From the NCBI GenBank assembly GCA_046715235.1, contig JBKJZO010000188.1, positions 1 through 15,272 of the forward strand: a stretch of DNA of 15,272 nucleotides, read 5' to 3'. Shown here in pieces: positions 13,173 through 15,272 of this stretch; the first letter of the stretch is position 1; each line of letters begins with the position of its first letter. The notes under the pieces were generated by a model that was given only the letters and a program-made list of their open reading frames with translations, searched no databases and was not told the origin of the DNA. The DNA is from JBKJZO01 sp046715235. GTDB lineage: Bacteria; Actinomycetota; Actinomycetes; BP-191. The position numbers and the translations under genes are program-made.

Positions 13173-14215
13173 GGCAGACCATCGACGGGTGCGCGGCTGT
13201 GCCCCGCAGGGACTTGGGGCAGCGGTACGGCGGCGAGCAGGGGAGTGAGCAGGTCGTCGGGGGAGACGCCGTCGGCGAGGGCCTCGTAGGACAGGACGAC
13301 TCGGTGTCGCAACACGTCGCGGGCCAGATCACGCGCGTCCGTCGGCAGTGCGTAGTCGCGTCCCCGCAGGAAGGCGAGCGCCTTCGCGCCGAGGATCATG
13401 TTGATCGACGCCCGCGGGCTGGCGCCGAAGGACACGTAACGGGCGAGCTCGGGCTCGCCGACCGCGGCGGGGTCACGGGTCGCGGTGCCGAGGCGGACGG
13501 CGTACTCGATGATCTGCGGGTCGACGTACACCGCGTCAGTGGCCTTTTGGTATTCCAGCAAGGTCTTGGTGTCGATGACCGGCGCAGTGGCCTCGTGCCC
13601 GGAGGTCATCCGCTCGACGACGACGAACTCCTCGGTGGCTGACGGGTAGCCGACGAGAACCTTGAGCATGAAGCGGTCGAGTTGCGCCTCGGGCAGCGGG
13701 TAGGTGCCCTCGGACTCGATCGGGTTCTGCGTCGCCATGACGAGGAACGGGTCGGGCGCGGCGTAGGTCTCGCGACCGATCGTCACCTGCCGCTCCTGCA
13801 TCACCTCGAGCAGCGCGCTCTGCACCTTGGCCGGCGCGCGGTTGATCTCGTCGGCGAGGAGCAGGTTGGCGAAGACCGGCCCCAGCGAGACCTGGAACTC
13901 GCCCGCACGCTGGTTGTAGATGCGCGTGCCGGTCACGTCGGCCGGGACGAGGTCGGGGGTGAACTGGATCCGCTTGAAGTCGCCGCCGATCGCCTGCGCC
14001 AGCGTCTTGATTGCCATTGTCTTGGCCAGGCCGGGGACGCCCTCCACGAGCAGGTGGCCGCGCGCCAGCAGTGCGACCAGCATCCGCTGCAACAGCTCGT
14101 CCTGGCCGACGATCGTTTTCTTGACCTCGTACAGGGTCTGCTCGAGCGGGTGCTTCGGCTGCGGAGTCGGCTGCGGAGTCGGCTGCAGCGGCGGCGGCGG
14201 GGGGGCGTCAGTCAT
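13151..14215 (-). CDS. moxR: MoxR-family AAA+ ATPase
   Basis: 354 residues. Walker A is GVPGLAKT (59-66), Walker B is LLLADE (Asp122, Glu123), sensor 1 is ATQNPIE (Asn164), and the sensor 2 arginine lies in SFGASPRAS (Arg268). The N-terminus is an unusual Pro/Gln stretch (PPPPPLQPTPQPTPQP) encoded by a 12-bp tandem repeat, and is probably a flexible tail. GGAG lies only 4 nt upstream of the ATG, a tight spacing. Family knowledge: MoxR proteins are chaperone-like ATPases that mature or activate complexes with VWA partners. It heads the MoxR-DUF58-VWA-VWA block, overlaps the DUF58 gene by 22 nt, and starts 44 nt after the protease gene, so may be cotranscribed with it. Confidence 0.95.
   Translation of the reverse strand: MTDAPPPPPLQPTPQPTPQPKHPLEQTLYEVKKTIVGQDELLQRMLVALLARGHLLVEGVPGLAKTMAIKTLAQAIGGDFKRIQFTPDLVPADVTGTRIYNQRAGEFQVSLGPVFANLLLADEINRAPAKVQSALLEVMQERQVTIGRETYAAPDPFLVMATQNPIESEGTYPLPEAQLDRFMLKVLVGYPSATEEFVVVERMTSGHEATAPVIDTKTLLEYQKATDAVYVDPQIIEYAVRLGTATRDPAAVGEPELARYVSFGASPRASINMILGAKALAFLRGRDYALPTDARDLARDVLRHRVVLSYEALADGVSPDDLLTPLLAAVPLPQVPAGHSRAPVDGLPWPARQP
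14157..14186. repeat. 12-bp tandem repeat in the 5' end of moxR
   Basis: GGCTGCGGAGTC occurs twice in tandem (14157-14168, 14169-14180), followed by a half copy GGCTGC (14181-14186). It encodes the PTPQ repeats of the MoxR N-terminus. The unit is a multiple of 3, so copy-number change keeps the frame. Confidence 0.8.
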
Positions 14216-14259
14216 GGCTCTCCGGTCTCAGGTCGACGGCGCTGGTCGCGCGGCCCGGG

Positions 14260-15114
14260 TCACTGTTGCGGCCCGCCGGCGCCGCCGGCGGCGGTTGCGA
14301 TCGGGACGGCGAACCCGATCCCGACGAAGTACGACAGCTTTGCCGGGTTGGCCAGACCGGTCACGATGCCGACGACTTGCCCGGCCCGGTTGAGAAGCGG
14401 GCCGCCGCTGCTGCCCGGGTTGACGGCGGCGTCGAACTGGATGAGCCCCTCCAGGGTTGGGCCGTCTTGCGTGCGGACCGACCGGTCGCTTGCCGACACG
14501 ACGCCGGCGGTCAGGCTGGCCTGCAGCCCGAGTGGGTTGCCGACGGCGAATACGTCGTCACCGATGACCGGCGTGCCAGCGATCACCGCGGGCACCACCA
14601 CCTGCGGGAGCCGGTCGACAGCCAGGACGGCGACGTCGGTGTCTGCCTGGCGGCTGACCACGCGAGCCGACGCTGTGGTGCCGTCGGCAAACCGGACCTG
14701 GATCGGCCGGTCGCCGTCGACGACGTGCAGGGCGGTGAGTACGGCGCCCTCGGCGTTGATCACGACACCCGCGCCGAGCCCGCGCGGTGACGCCGCTTCC
14801 CCGGCCGAAGTGGCGTTCTCGGTTGTCACCGTGACGAGGGAGGGGCTGATCGCCCGATAGGCGATGGTGGCGTCCGGCGGGGTGTTGCGTTGCTGTTGCT
14901 GCAACGTCTCAATGCCGGCCTTAACTGCTCGGTCGACGTCGGCTGCGGTCGGCCCCGAAGGCGCGCGGTCGGCGTACCGCCAAAGTCCGAGTACGAGGAG
15001 GGCGGCGACGACGGCCCCTGTTAGCAGCCTCCAACGCCGACGCGGCTCGCGCATGTCGGCCGGCTCCGCCTCGTGAGGCGCGCCGACCGCCTGCGCAGAC
15101 GCAAGGGGAGGCAT
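14260..15114 (-). CDS. Membrane-anchored HtrA-like trypsin-fold serine protease without PDZ domain
   Basis: 284 residues. A short cytoplasmic N-terminus is followed by one membrane segment (about 30-48), a helical linker with QQQQ (73-76), then the protease domain. The catalytic triad is His130 (LTALHVVDG), Asp160 (ADTDVAVLAV) and Ser236 (NPGSSGGPL). Usual GNSGG is GSSGG, which keeps the nucleophile. VGNPLGLQASLTAGVVSA is typical of HtrA. The chain ends just after the protease domain (GIGFAVPI), so the PDZ domain of DegP/HtrA is absent. Two starts are possible: ATG at 15114 (GGAGG 13 nt upstream) or the internal Met21 at 15054. It lies 44 nt upstream of moxR on the same strand and probably acts outside the membrane. 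Confidence 0.92.
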   Translation of the reverse strand: MPPLASAQAVGAPHEAEPADMREPRRRWRLLTGAVVAALLVLGLWRYADRAPSGPTAADVDRAVKAGIETLQQQQRNTPPDATIAYRAISPSLVTVTTENATSAGEAASPRGLGAGVVINAEGAVLTALHVVDGDRPIQVRFADGTTASARVVSRQADTDVAVLAVDRLPQVVVPAVIAGTPVIGDDVFAVGNPLGLQASLTAGVVSASDRSVRTQDGPTLEGLIQFDAAVNPGSSGGPLLNRAGQVVGIVTGLANPAKLSYFVGIGFAVPIATAAGGAGGPQQ

Positions 15115-15138
15115 CTCCAGCAGAGTACCTCCGCGTTG

Positions 15139-15272
15139 TTGACGTCCCGCCGGCTCACAGCAACGCCGTCGGGCGAGACCGCGTTCCTCAAAGGCCAGGG
15201 CTACGCGGCGTTTCAGCTCCCCAGCTCGCTGTTGCTGGCCGCCTCCTTCGGGTCGGCGGCGCTGTTCCTGGT
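15139..15272 (+). CDS. Start of an unknown plus-strand gene, cut by the window edge
   Basis: From a TTG at 15139 (or the one at 15136) the frame is open to the window end. It reads LTSRRLTATPSGETAFLKGQ followed by a hydrophobic stretch (LPSSLLLAASFGSAALFL) that could be a membrane segment. Codon third positions are nearly all G or C, better than the other frames. It diverges from the protease gene. The start codon is uncertain and no family is recognisable from 45 residues. Confidence 0.4.
   Translation, partial: MTSRRLTATPSGETAFLKGQGYAAFQLPSSLLLAASFGSAALFL

Noticed and set aside
13682..14860. 392-codon plus-strand frame opposite moxR and the protease
   Set aside because: It runs antisense through two genes with clear catalytic motifs and has no motif of its own.

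Overview
The DNA is very GC-rich, codon third positions are mostly G or C, and GTG starts are frequent. Protein content (Doc next to a small ribbon-helix-helix antitoxin, HipBA of the LPGVQDK type, a MoxR/DUF58/VWA operon, PDZ-less membrane-anchored HtrA) suggests an actinobacterium. No rRNA, tRNA, CRISPR array, insertion sequence or integrase was found, so the species cannot be named.

Left part (1-9189), an accessory region rich in toxin-antitoxin and defence genes. It opens with the C-terminal end of a JetD-like protein, the nuclease subunit of the Wadjet anti-plasmid system; jetA-C would lie to the left, outside the window. Facing it on the minus strand is a Doc toxin with its ribbon-helix-helix antitoxin. 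Directly upstream of that antitoxin, and in the same reading frame, is a relic of the ligase domain of a bacterial Pnkp RNA-repair enzyme. Two large plus-strand genes of unknown function follow (1693-3537 and 3797-4840). Next comes a complete hipBA operon whose promoter carries three near-identical palindromes with centres exactly 61 bp apart. A convergent vapBC pair, a LacI-family regulator with its own likely operators, an orphan VapB-type antitoxin and a 42-codon small ORF complete this part.

Right part (9240-15114), a conserved-looking minus-strand block. Reading in the direction of transcription: a membrane-anchored trypsin-like protease, a MoxR AAA+ ATPase, a DUF58 protein, two paralogous membrane-anchored VWA proteins (BatA/BatB-like), then a separate protein of unknown function. 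MoxR, DUF58 and the VWA genes overlap or nearly touch and form one operon; in this family the ATPase is thought to act on client complexes through the VWA/MIDAS proteins. At the right edge a further plus-strand reading frame begins and runs out of the window.

The main points of interest are the clustering of at least three complete toxin-antitoxin modules and one orphan antitoxin beside Wadjet, the in-frame Pnkp relic, the evenly spaced hipBA palindromes, and the two uncharacterised genes in the middle of the cluster. No decisive new system can be demonstrated from sequence alone; the 1693-4840 gene pair is the best candidate.
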